From contig CM042090.1 in NCBI GenBank assembly GCA_023512835.1, positions 58,453,865 through 58,517,864 of the forward strand: a stretch of DNA of 64,000 nucleotides. The letters are read 5' to 3'. This document shows, one piece after another, positions 45,005 through 55,489 of the stretch (its first letter is position 1; each line of letters begins with the position of its first letter). Both the position numbers and the translations under genes were made by a program. Below the pieces are notes generated by a model that saw nothing but the letters and a program-made list of their open reading frames with translations, ran no database searches and was not told where the DNA came from. The stretch is from Taxillus chinensis. Taxonomy: Eukaryota > Streptophyta > Magnoliopsida > Santalales > Loranthaceae.

Positions 45005-46100
45005 GGTCTAGTTGGCCTAGGGTAGTGGGCGGACTTGGTTATCTTGGGTCCTTTGGAGGAGCCTGGAGGGACGTGCCCGATCAACATGGTCCTCTTGGAG
45101 CCTCCAAGGTGTACTTGGGGTAGTCCAGTCTTGTGGTAGGATTTGCATGCATTGGCATTAGGGCACTAGTTGCATTGGTTGTTGTATGTGAAGGTGTGGA
45201 TACCTGTGAAAATTTTAATTGTGATAAAAGAAAAATATGAATAATGTGATAAGGCGTGAACTGTGCAACTCGATTTTATTTGAAGTACCTTGAGCATGAC
45301 TACAAGGAAAGGTCCTTGTTTAATTGAACTGTGTGCTTGTGGAATGGATGCTTGTGCAATGTGGTTTAATGAGAACCGAAAAGTGTGCAGTGTGTGTAAT
45401 TGCATGGGTAAAGGGTTTGAACATGATAAAGTTTTAATTGTGCAACTCTGAAATTTTGTGATGGTTCGAGCATGAAAACATGGAAAAGAATTTGTGGTAT
45501 TGAGTTGTGTGCTTGTGAACTTGAAGCTTGTGAAATGTGAACTGAAAATAAATAAAATAAATAAATAAATAAAATAAGTTGTGATAATACCGTTGATATT
45601 CGAAAATGACTAGGTGAGATATGTGAATGCTTAAGTGTGTGCCTTTGTATGGTATTGTGTGGAATAAGTAATATGGTGTTCAAAACATTCACTTGAGTAT
45701 AAATGATATGTGTTATGTGAAGGTGTGAACTTGCATAGTTTGTGAAATGTGAATCGCGAATCCGTGTGGTGATAATGTGCGTTTTGAGATCAGCTATAGC
45801 TCCAAACGTCTAGTTGGTAATGGTAATGAGAGCATTGAGTGTTAACCTAGAGCGCTATCTCATCGTGTACCCAACCTCGGAGAAACTACGACCCGTGCGA
45901 CGAAGAGTCCGCCACCCAGCCGGGCGAGTGGGGGGAGCTGCAGGCTCGAGGCACGCCAAGAGTTGTCAACCCGCACCCTTAGGGAAAACTTGGATGAAGA
46001 TCAATTGAAGCACCGTTGTCCCGATTAGCAAGAAAGATTCAAGGGGGCAGAGAGGGGCGAACAGAGGATGGCCACAAGTTTCGAGATGGGGGTCGCCCCA
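45005..46100 (+). other. C leader and degraded gag region
   Basis: AT-rich; an AAAT-type microsatellite lies at about 45545-45577. A gag is expected here by comparison with A, but I cannot read one. No gene supported. Confidence 0.5.
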
Positions 46101-46109
46101 ACAAATCGT

Positions 46110-46215
46110 TTGAGACCATTCTTAAAGGGTTGTTCTTGCCGTGGACAACCGGGACATTGGAAAAGAGTGTAGCAGAAGCGATATTAGTGTTGCATCTGTG
46201 AAAAAGTAGGACATC
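46110..46215 (+). pseudogene. C zinc-knuckle remnant of gag
   Basis: Readable pieces CRGQPGHWKRV and, about 40 bp on, CCICEKVGHLRKI resemble two CCHC zinc knuckles, with a stop between them. Short and weak; the position (just after where gag should be) supports the reading. Confidence 0.5.
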
Positions 46216-46419
46216 TCCGGAAGATAGTGATTGGTTGAGTCCCGTACCGACTTAGGTAAGGATGGGTGGACCTTTAATTGTTGAGTTTCTAGCAATTAAA
46301 TTAAGACACTTGTAATAGAGGGGTATTCTCGTTGGTAGGGTTCTTGAGCCACGGTCTTGTTAGGTGACACTTAGGAGATTGTTTAAGTTGGCATTTCGAA
46401 TAGAGGTGGTTGGTAACTC

Positions 46420-46464
<45 letters not shown>

Positions 46465-47039
46465 GTAAAAAATGAATATTTATATTTAGATTGGCTAGCT
46501 AGTAGAGGCTTGAGGCGTGAAAGGATAGCTTGTGGGTTATTGTGTGCCCCACTTTGGCAACCTTGAGTAATAGAAATATGTTCTCATTCGAATAAATGTA
46601 CGTGTTGGAGTACTACTTGGGAAGGGTATTCCTATGGTTACCTTTCCAAGCGTTGGGGCTGAAGGAGGACATCGCAGTTAGTATAGCTCACTCCTTGAGC
46701 CCTTGGGTCCTTGAGGTGTTGACTTGTTGGATGGAGTGATCATTGCAAGCTCTTGTTGGTGATTATATAGGTGTCCTGGGTTCTCCGATGGCCAAGCGGG
46801 AGCCATGTGTCATGCTTACGGTGTGTCGAAAACACCGAGTAAGGTAGAGAAGGATATGTTGTGAAACCAGTTTGTGCATGTACGAAATGTGCGGTGTTCT
46901 AGACCTGAACAATCAGCTATGAGTGGGTTTTAAGGGTCATGCCCGGTGCATCCAATTAGAAAAAAAAGAGGTAAGTAAGTGAGATTTGGCAGGCCTTGAT
47001 CGGGCTTCTTACCCACAAACTGGAAAATAATTCTCTAGG
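46216..47039 (+). other. C interior, unassigned, with a 39-A run
   Basis: No domain recognised. An uninterrupted run of 39 A occupies 46423-46461. Confidence 0.6.
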
Positions 47040-47110
47040 GTCTTGGGGTGTGCTTTTGCATGGTAGGGCCATTCCTTTGGTCCGTATCTTGAGGAGATGG
47101 TGTAAAATTG
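47040..47110 (+). pseudogene. C chromodomain remnant
   Basis: In the plus strand, LHGRAIPLVRILRRWCKIGT matches A's chromodomain segment LLRGRAIPLVRVLWQHRG in wording and codons. The rest of the domain is gone. It shows that C descends from a chromovirus. Confidence 0.65.
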
Positions 47111-49264
47111 GTACGTTCTACTCGTCGGGAGTCTTGTGTTTCGTTGCATATGTTGAGAATGTGCGGAAAATGTGGTATTGGGTTGTTGTATGTGTTGCAT
47201 CCACGGTAAAGGCATATAGCAGAGTTGCTATGTGTGGGTGTTGTGACACATATGTGTAGAGGAGGATGAGGCGTGGTGTAGTGGCATATTAAGCGTGGTG
47301 TGGGGATGAAGAAAAGTGTTAGATGTGATGTTATGCATATTATTCCTTATCTGGTGTGATGTTTAATCTTAAAGTGTTGATAAGCTAGGAAAAGGGTATT
47401 AGTGTTATTTATGAGTCAATCGGCTGTTTTTGCTTAAAAAGGGTATTAATGCTACTCCCTGGGGAGAGATTTATGTCGGGCGGATATCACAAGGGTGTAT
47501 GTTTTGGAGCGGTGGTGGTAGGCGGATGATTTATACTCTGTTCTCCTCGAAAACCTTTCATGTGTAGTATCGCACGGTAAGTGAGATGGTTCACGCCATC
47601 AAGGTGTTGGTGTATTTGAGACTTTTGTTGGTGTATCGAAATGGAACGCGATGGTTGGTATAGGGGAGTTGGTAGGCCATGAGGTGGAGTATGTCATAGA
47701 GGCAAAGAACTTCCTTGTGACCTGTGAATAGCGACACGGAGGGATCAATTGTCTTGTTGCCGGTGGAAGGATTTTTCCTGGTCAAACAGAGAGAGCCGTG
47801 TTAGTTATACTTCACCGATGTCGGAGGATAAGTTCCCCTTCTTTGCGTTTGGTGTCTGCCGACTCGGAAAGGCGTTAACTCTTGGGCGTAGTGTACGCCT
47901 CAGTTAGTATGCAGGCTGTGGGACCTTAGTGGATACCTATTTAACCGTGATCAAGGATGCTAGCACGAAGTGTCCGAGAGGCGTTATAGTGTAGTGTTCT
48001 GGTTCACAGACTTCTTTTAGTCGATCCTTATGGTCGGTGACAGGTGATAGCCGGATGGTGGATTTTGGTCTTGTTGTGGTTGTGTATGGTACTGCATTTG
48101 TTGTTTTGAGTTCCTCCTTGGACTCCGTTGGGCATCTTGTTGACTGTGACTGAATTGGTGGAGAGCAAACTTCATCCTACCGTAGTTGTGTCCTGGATTA
48201 TAAGTCATCTTGAGTTCCCTTTGGCATTGGTTGGGTTTCGTTGTTGCGTGTATCGCTATAGAGTGAGGCGGTTTCAGTTGTGATGCAAGTCTTCTTTGTG
48301 GTGATATCCCTGTGTGGGGCCCGTGATTGTGGTTTGCATAATGCTTTTCTCTTGATTGTTTGTGTTTCCTTGTGACCTCTTTGTGTTTGCTTTGTCGAGT
48401 AAGGTCTACATATGGAGTGTGGCTACGTTGTAAATTGTTGGTGTCCGTTGACATCAACTCTCGGTGGTGTCATTGTTAGGTATTTTACATTGTGGAGTGT
48501 TGGTCCTATTGGGACACGAGTAGGCGTCTAACGCCTGAGTACCCTGCTATGTCGATGTCGTGACTTCTCGTTTAATCATATGAATTCTAGCGAATGGATA
48601 CTTCATGCATAGGCTTATGGTGTTGGCCTTGTTCGGTTGTCGGGGTCTTAGCGACTCGTGGGAGGTTTCTCGACCTCACTTTGTTGTCGACTTGCTCACA
48701 TGAGTTGTTGTCGACACGCTAATTGGCCAAGCTCTAGTTCTGGTTGTGCTCCTGGGTGTTATATCTTGCTTTGATCTTCTCGTGATGTTTACTACATGAT
48801 TTCTCTTTTCGGGGACGAAAAGTCCAACGGTGGGAAGGTAGTGAGGACACTCCTCGCGGATGAGTTGTATGATGTTGGTGAATGGGCCGTGGAACGTTAA
48901 ACGTGTAGTAATGTTTATGATGTGAGTTGCTCTTCGTGACCTATGTGATCCGTTAAACATGTTGGTAACGGGCGATATGTCTTACTCGTCGTGACATGTG
49001 AATACTTGTGACATGTGTTAGGTGAGGAGAACAATGGTTGTTTGTGAGATTTGAATATGTGTTTCCCTATCATCTTGTGTTGTATTGGGTCCGTGGGTAC
49101 GTGCCTTCATGTGTGTTATGGTGTGATATCTTCGGTCGCGGGTATGTGAATGGTTGTGGGTGATGTGCCTCGGCATGTGCGTTTTGGAAGGTGTGTTGTC
49201 TTTTAGGGGCCGACACGTCCCTGCAGCGGAGACATAGAATGTGAGTCCATGATGCATGAGCAAC
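47111..49264 (+). other. C long non-coding 3' region
   Basis: About 2.1 kb without a recognisable gene, where A has only about 60 bp between the equivalent points. At about 48803-48850 it contains TTTTCGGGGACGAAAAGTCC, a G-rich tract and GTGAGGAC, like a second stem-loop, PPT and LTR start. Confidence 0.6.
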
Positions 49265-49633
49265 ACCCGGCGTTGTTCGAGGACCGAACAACCTTAAGAG
49301 TGGGAGGTGGCTGTTGGTGGCTGTTGGCCAAGGGTTTGTGATGTGTTTTCTTGTATTAGTTGTGTATGATTTGGTGTATTTGTTTTGTCTTTTAGACATG
49401 TGTTCTTCATTGTGATGTGTTTTGAGATGTGTATTTGTGACATGCGGATATGTGTTATATGCATTATTGTGAGGCATGTGGTTATGGATTATGGTAGTAC
49501 CTTGTTATGTGATGTGCGCGGTGTATGACCCATTTGGGTGTTGTGGCTTGCCGGGTGGCAAATGGGTAGCTTGTGTTTGTTTTCCTCGTACGTCATTTCT
49601 TTTCGAGGACGAAAAGTCTTAAGGGGGAGAGGA
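49265..49633 (+). promoter_or_regulatory. C 3' UTR end, stem-loop and polypurine tract
   Basis: 49265-49330 (TTGTTCGAGGACCGAACAACC, GGCTGTTGGCCAAGG) matches A's 18535-18600 reversed. The stem-loop TTTTCGAGGACGAAAA at about 49600-49616 precedes the PPT TTAAGGGGGAGAGGA (49619-49633), which abuts the 3' LTR. Confidence 0.85.
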
Positions 49634-51542
49634 TGTAATGACCCGTGTGTAACCCGTGTGTAAGAAGTTAACCACAAACACCTTGGATGTTGGTGCACAT
49701 GTGTGAGGTAAGAGATGAGCCCAAGAGGGGACTTTTGGGATGTGCATGTGACAAGTGGTAACGTACCTTTATGCCCTAGGAAGATGCTATGCGTATACAG
49801 GCGGTTTTAAGTTGTTTCGGCTGATCTTGGAGCTCACTTTTGATAGGGTAGATGGCCTCAAACAATTGGCGTGCAAGAACAAAAGTTTCTTAGAATGAGG
49901 TCCTCTATCTACCACGGAAATTTCAGAGCATTTGGAGCTGAACGTGAATTCACCCATTTCACGTGCAAGCATATTTTTGCTCCTCAGGCCTCTCCAAGAT
50001 GCAAGGAGGCTTGTGGTGAAGTTTGAGTGCATTTGGAGCTGCACGCCAATTGGGGGAATTGGCGTGCAAATTGGCGTGCAGGTGTATTTTTGCATGGTGA
50101 CCTTAGTTTTGTTATTCTAATCATCTTTTCCCAAAGGACCAGGTTGGAATAGTGAGTATTTTGGTGTGTATGGATGCGGAAAGGTTGTAACTTGTGTAAT
50201 CAAAACTACGTCGTTTTGATCTTGGGATTCACTTAATCAAAACTACGTCGTTTTGATGTTGTGTTGTCTATATAAGGAGGAGAAGCCTCCTTGTTCTAGG
50301 GTTAGGGGTTTTTCACCACTGCGGCCGTCGTAGAGAGAGAGAGAGAGCTAGAGAGAGAAGGAAGGGGAGTTGCTGGTTGCTACCTGGAGCATCTTGCGTG
50401 GGGAGGGACGACGTTTACCCGGGAGCAAGGAAGATCTGTTTTAAGGTAGGGGTTCTGTTCTTCCTAAATCCTCCTCCGTCCTAGGGTCCTAGGGCAGATT
50501 CCTGGGCTACATCTGTTTATATATATATATATGTAATCCATATAGGTGTGATCTCCTATATGGATGTTGGCCTTCGATGGCGTTTTGGTGTGATTTTGAG
50601 GTTGGGTGGTTAGTGCATGTTAAGTGTTTGATAAAATGTTGGTGTGGATATGCCTGGTATGAATATGCCTGTGTGTATGCTCGAACGTGTTTGAAATAAT
50701 GCCTGTGAGGCTATGCATATTATGTGTTTGAAATAATATCCGTGTGGTTGGGTTTGTGAGCCCGTGAATATATGCATGCTAAGTGTTCGACGTTATTCCC
50801 GTGTGACTAAGCATATTAAGTGTTCGATGTTATGCCTGTATGGCCTTATGTCTTGCGTGTTTGCTTGTACACCCGGTGGGCCGTGGAAGCCCGGGACCGT
50901 TTTGTGTTAGCCTTGTGAGGTTGTGGAAACTTGGCCTGAAGAGGCGGTTAAATAACTTGGCCTGAAGAGGCGGTTAAATCACTTGGCCTGAAGAGGCGGT
51001 TAAATAACTTGGCCTGAAGAGGCGGTTAAATCACTTGTGGTTAAAGTGTTAGCCTTGTGTGGCGGTGGAAGATTGTAATTGTTGATGTGATTGTTATTAT
51101 GTCTGTTGAAATTATTGTAACACGACACCGCACTTGTACACATGGCATGTAGATGCTAGGAGCATGGGATGGGTTGGGGAGACATGATCCCTACCGAGTT
51201 GTGGATGCTCACCCCTCCTACTATGGTGTGTTTTCTTGCAGGAACCTACAGGCGTTAAGCGGGAACACCAAGGTGGAAGAGTTCTGTTTTGTGGCTTTGT
51301 TTTGTGTTATTTGCATTATGTAACTTTGTTGAGGCATTGTAACCCCAGGTGGGGAGATATTGTATTGAAGTTTGAAAAATAATAAAGGCATGTGGTTTCA
51401 ATTAAATAATTATTTGATTTTGGTTTCTGGAAAAAAAAAAAAAAGAATGTGAAGTGTATATTGTATTCTACCCCTTTGTCCAAACCCGGATAAAGGGAGG
51501 GTCACGTTCCGGTCTCCTCGGGTTGGAAATCCGGGCGTGACA
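49634..51542 (+). repeat. C 3' LTR
   Basis: 1909 bp, same layout as 43081-44987: ACGT palindromes 50199-50220 and 50236-50257, TATA box at about 50269, array at about 50930-51040. In a 200-bp sample around the TATA box I count six or seven differences from the 5' copy, mostly one-base indels. Confidence 0.95.
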
Positions 51543-51547
51543 CATAT

Positions 51548-52933
51548 ATATTTGCTCTAACCCCTAGGAAGATGCTATTTGCAAATACATGCGTTTTTAA
51601 GTTGTTTTGGCAGATTTTGGAGCTCACTTTTGACATAGTAGATGGCCTCAAACAATCGGCGTCCAAGAACAAAAGTTGCTTAGAATGATGTCCTCTACCT
51701 ACCACGAAATTGCAGAGCATTTGGAGCTGCACGTGAATTCACCCATTTCACGTGCAAGCATATTTTGTAAGGAAGCTTGGGGAGAAGTTGGAGCTGATTT
51801 GAAGCCGCACGTGAATTCACCATATCACGTGCAAATTGACGTGCGAGAGATATTTTTGGACCTATCCTATTGTTTTTCCATGCTGATCATTTGTTTCTAA
51901 AGGCCCATGTCCAAATTGTGGATAGAAGATAGAGATTTTAAAGTTTGGATCGTCACTTATCAAAACTACGTCGTTTTGATAGATGGGCTAGGGTACACAC
52001 CTCAAGGCCCATCCAACCTCTATAAATACAGCCTCCACGCCCCATGCAACCTATCCTAGACCCCCCCTACACGTTTTTGGAGAGAGAGAGAGGCTTCACG
52101 ACTTGGAGGCTGCTCCTTGACCTAGGAGAGCGCCCATCGCACCTGGTCGCAGATTTTGGACCTGGATTTGAAGCCTTGTTGCGCACGTGGATTAGAAGAA
52201 GATGTTGAGCTTTACCGCTATGGTTTTGCTTGTAATCATGCGTGAGTAGTTCTTATAATCTAAGGGAGCAACGTAGCCCCCTTGTTGCTTTCTTTGTGTT
52301 TATGAATATTGGGTTTGGATGATTAAGTTTTGCATGTTTTATGAATCTGTTCTTAATTTCTATCTTTGGATGTACACCTTGGTATTCTTAGCCCTAGTCT
52401 GGGGCGGATTGAGATTCATAACTTATTTGTAATTGGTGTGATCATTATCCTTTTGCAAGTATGATTTATTGGCTTTGCATGTCTGCGTGTTTAGATGACC
52501 ATTCTGGCATACAACTCTTAAAAGGACCTCAATGACCATTTGTTGTCCTTGGCTTATGTTTAGCATATTTTCAATCAGACAATCCTAATACCATGAACCA
52601 GTAGAGATAACATAGGGAGGTGAAATTGTGATCCTAGATGCTTTAATCCTTGAATCTTAATCCTAAAATCAATTTGCTTTCTTTATTTATTCAGAAAACC
52701 AAATAAAAATTAGATCTTTAGCTTAAAAAAGAAAACTTTTTGCCAAGACATTTTATAGAACAAGAGTAATTGGGTGTTTTGATTTGAGAACTAGAGAACT
52801 AGGCTAATCCCTGTGGGTTCGACCCCTTATTTACTCGCTATTCGTTAGTATAAACCGAAGGAAATAATTATCTTGAAGAGAGATTTTACGACATTAGCTT
52901 ACTCTTTTAGTTAAGCTAAAAATCATCATGTCA
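51548..52933 (+). repeat. H LTR, main segment
   Basis: Continues H after C's TSD. 51555-51780 resembles C's own 43215-43440 (shared words CCTAGGAAGATGCTAT, TTTTGGAGCTCACTTTTGA, GATGGCCTCAAACAAT). TATA box at 52021; U5 side 52240-52933. Confidence 0.9.
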
Positions 52934-52938
52934 CTAAA

Positions 52939-53717
52939 TATCTTCTTCTAATCCACGCGCGCAACAAGGCTTCAAATCCAAGCTCCAAAATCCACGACGG
53001 GTGACTGCGACGGTTGCGACGGCTGCTCTCCTAGGTCAAGGAGCAGCCTCCAAGTCGTGAAGCCTCTCTCTCCCTAAAAACGTGTAGGGGGGTCTAGGTT
53101 TTATAGCATGGGGCGTGGAGCCTCTATTTATAGAGGTTGGATGGGCCTTGAGGTGTGTACCCTAGCCCATCTATCAAAACAACGTAGTTTTGATAAGTGA
53201 CACTCCAAACTTTAAAATCTCTATCTTCCATCCACAATTTGGACATGGGCCTTCCAGGAACAAATTATCGGCATGGAAAAATGATAGGATCGGTCCAAAA
53301 ATATCTCTGCACGTCGGTTTGCACGTGATATGGTGAATTCATGTACGGCTCCAAATCAGCTCAAACTTCTCCCCAAGCTTCCTTGCATCCTGTAGAGGCC
53401 TGAGAAGCAAAAATATGCTTGCACGTGAAATGGGTGAATTCACGTGTAGCTCCAAATGCTCTGAAATTTCTATGGTAGGGAGAGGACATCATTCTAAGCA
53501 ATTTTTGTTCTTGCATGCCAATTGTTTGAGGCCATCTACTATATCAAAAGTGAGCTCCAAAATCTGCCAAAACAGCTTAAAAACGCATGTATTTGCAAAT
53601 AGCATCTTCCTAGGGGTTAGAGAAAATATATATGATATATGAAGCAATAAGGCTCTAATCATGCTCTTAAACATCCTAAATAAACACTAGAATAATGACA
53701 TAAAATGCACGTTATCA
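52939..53717 (-). repeat. E 5' LTR, second segment (U3 side)
   Basis: Reverse of H's first part. ACGT palindrome at 53173-53194 (AACGTA core), TATA-like TATTTATAG at 53125-53134, CACGTG inverted repeat at about 53420-53450. Ends GCACGTTATCA at 53717. Confidence 0.9.
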
Positions 53718-54016
53718 AACTACGGTCCCCATCTCGGGCTCAGGTTGGCTCTTATGGATAAATCCTCCAGTCCCAGAATGTAACATTTAAGGTGGGGAAA
53801 GCTCCTCCTTTCCTCTTGTATTGGCCTTTTCTGCAACTTTGCCATTCTGATTTCCCTCCTTTTGGAAACTTCCCCCTGTCTGTCAGCTCTTGTAGGCACG
53901 TAGCCTAGCCCAAACTTCTCGATATTTTCTCGAAGGGTCAATGGATTCCTTGAGCCTTTAGGCCTAATCCTCGCCCCTGCTTTGTACCCTTGCTTGATCA
54001 TGGTGGCCGCAACCAT
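53718..54016 (-). pseudogene. D protease-RT linker (glycine-rich)
   Basis: Reads MIKQGYKAGARIRPKGSRNP then IEKFGLGYVPTRADRQ, a segment found after protease in Tat elements and G-patch-like in character. It ends at the E insertion; its continuation toward RT is not found left of E. Confidence 0.75.
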
Positions 54017-54720
54017 TCTTGCAGCCGTCGAGAGATAATGGGTTGGGGCGAAGTGACATTCACCATCTCAAATGCCCGATAGGAGCATTCTGGGTATATC
54101 TTCGTTGTTCTCAACATAAGGAGGCCGATCTGGGTTTGGTGATGAGGAAACTTGTCTCTCCAGAGATGCAAACAAGTTGGTCTCCCATCGCAAATTTCAT
54201 CTTTTGGTGGAGGCTTGATGGCACCGCCCTTTGTCATGTGGATCTAGGGTCATCCCAACAAACAATTGTAATATGTCGTGATGTCAATCACCTGAAATTC
54301 CACCATAAAGGTTGGTGGTCTAATCGAAGTGAAATGTCTAGAGTGCCCACCACGTCACGCTTTCCTCCATCGAATGCTCGTACCTTCATCGTACGGGCGC
54401 ATATAGGACGCGTCGATCGAAAGTTGTTGCGGTATATGTAAGGGCATAATGTTCAAGGCGGAACCGTTGTCAATGAGCACTCAGGCTATGGTGTGCGCCT
54501 TACACTTGACGAGAATGTGCGAGCTTTTATGTGTCCCTTCCCTTCCCGAGGCAGCTCATCATCTCCAAAGCTAATGACGTTGTTCATGATGAGATTACCT
54601 GGTGATTCCATCAACATTCGTCATCGAGACGGTAGGTGGAACATAGGCTTGGCTCGAACTTTCAGCAAGTGCTTTCCGGTGAGGTTGGGAATCCATCATT
54701 AAAGAGAGCAAGGAGATGTG
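54017..54720 (-). pseudogene. D aspartic protease (Tat type)
   Basis: Minus strand shows FGDDELPREGKGH (about 54530-54570), the active site VLIDNGSALNIMPLHIPQQL (about 54425-54480) and CLLGWPWIHMTKGG near 54230-54260, where LLGRPWIH is usual. The active-site box DNGS is kept; frames change at about 54440 and 54240. Confidence 0.87.
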
Positions 54721-54729
54721 AGCTAGTTG

Positions 54730-55489
54730 TCAACTCAACCGATCGACAATATTGTACTCGCTCCGCTTCATGAGTTTCGAAATTCCGTGGCCTCTTCTTC
54801 CGTGACCGGTGTTCCTTTCTTTGTTACCTCCAGTGTTGGCTCCATGTGCCTTGACAGCTTTTTCTTTCCTTGCTTTGTCAACCATTTCAGGGGCATAAGC
54901 ACGACCACTATGGGTCTTCTTTTCTACCGCAGTAGCTCCCTGAACTACTTCGCGACTATAATTCCATGGGACTGCTTTGTCTATCTTGTAAGGGAAAGGG
55001 GCAGGAACACGTATGGTGAGAGGTGTAATTCCATGAGGCAATTGCAGGATTTTCGTAGTCTTAACATTCAAGACAAGGGGTGTTGGCACCCATGACGGTT
55101 GGTATGACATGTCTCCTTGGATCATGTGGCTTTGATTGTTTGCCTCTCCTCTTGAGAATTCGATCATTCTCTGGTCCATGAGCTTTTGCACCACCTCGGA
55201 AAACTCACTACATTCTGCGATGTCATGTCCCCGCGACATCTTGTGATAAGGGCATTGTTTTCCCCCATCTGTTCCCTTTCCTGCTCTCGATGTGTCTTTA
55301 GCAAGTATATACCCATGTTCCGTAGCGGGTAAACAAATATGTTTTCTCCATTTGTACTTGGGAGACCTTCTCCGGCCGTCCTTCATTCTCGATACTAGCA
55401 AAATTGTTGGAGTGTTCTGGGAGAGGATTGTTGTTCACATTTGGCATCCCGATCGGTGCAGAAAAGTCTAGCCACTTCGCATCCTTCAA
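54730..55489 (-). pseudogene. D gag C-terminal part with CHHC-like motif
   Basis: Open over 223 aa (54730-55401). CPYHKMSRGHDIAECSEF gives a Cys/His zinc-binding motif typical of Tat gag. Then PLTIRVPAPFPYKIDKAVPW, a Gag-protease spacer. An earlier piece (55298-55489) continues in a shifted frame. Confidence 0.85.

Larger units (their letters stand above)
43081..51542 (+). mobile_element. Element C: Tekay-like Gypsy element with degraded interior (probably non-autonomous)
   Basis: 8462 bp, plus strand, perfect TSD CATAT (43076-43080 and 51543-51547). LTRs 1907 and 1909 bp, PBS 44991-45004, PPT 49619-49633. The 4.6-kb interior keeps only a zinc-knuckle trace (about 46110-46215) and a chromodomain-like trace (about 47040-47110); I find no protease, RT, RNase H or integrase core. 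LTR, PBS and PPT layout match A, so it probably depended on an A-like relative. Confidence 0.9.
42993..52933 (+). mobile_element. Element H: Athila-family solo LTR inverted inside E's LTR
   Basis: Plus-strand LTR TGATAACGTGC...CATGTCA, 1474 bp once nested C and its TSD are removed (segments 42993-43080 and 51548-52933). TSD CTAAA is perfect (42988-42992 and 52934-52938). Same family as E's LTR in the opposite direction. Features: ACGT-core palindrome 51959-51980, TATA-like TATAAATA at 52021, GA run at about 52080-52092. Confidence 0.92.
38455..53717 (-). mobile_element. Element E: Athila-like Gypsy retrotransposon, 3' half deleted
   Basis: Minus strand: 5' LTR (42369-53717, interrupted by H), PBS 42350-42366, gag, protease and RT up to about 38470, where the sequence switches inside RT to the RT of D. 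RNase H, integrase and the 3' LTR are missing. The right flank (53718, AACTA) is D's protease-RT linker, so E had inserted in D. The exact left edge lies between 38455 and 38478. E's gag matches K's gag, so both belong to one family. Confidence 0.85.

Noticed and set aside
42369..53717. Inverted terminal copies that could suggest a foldback DNA transposon
   Set aside because: Explained by solo LTR H nested in E's LTR with its own perfect TSD CTAAA.
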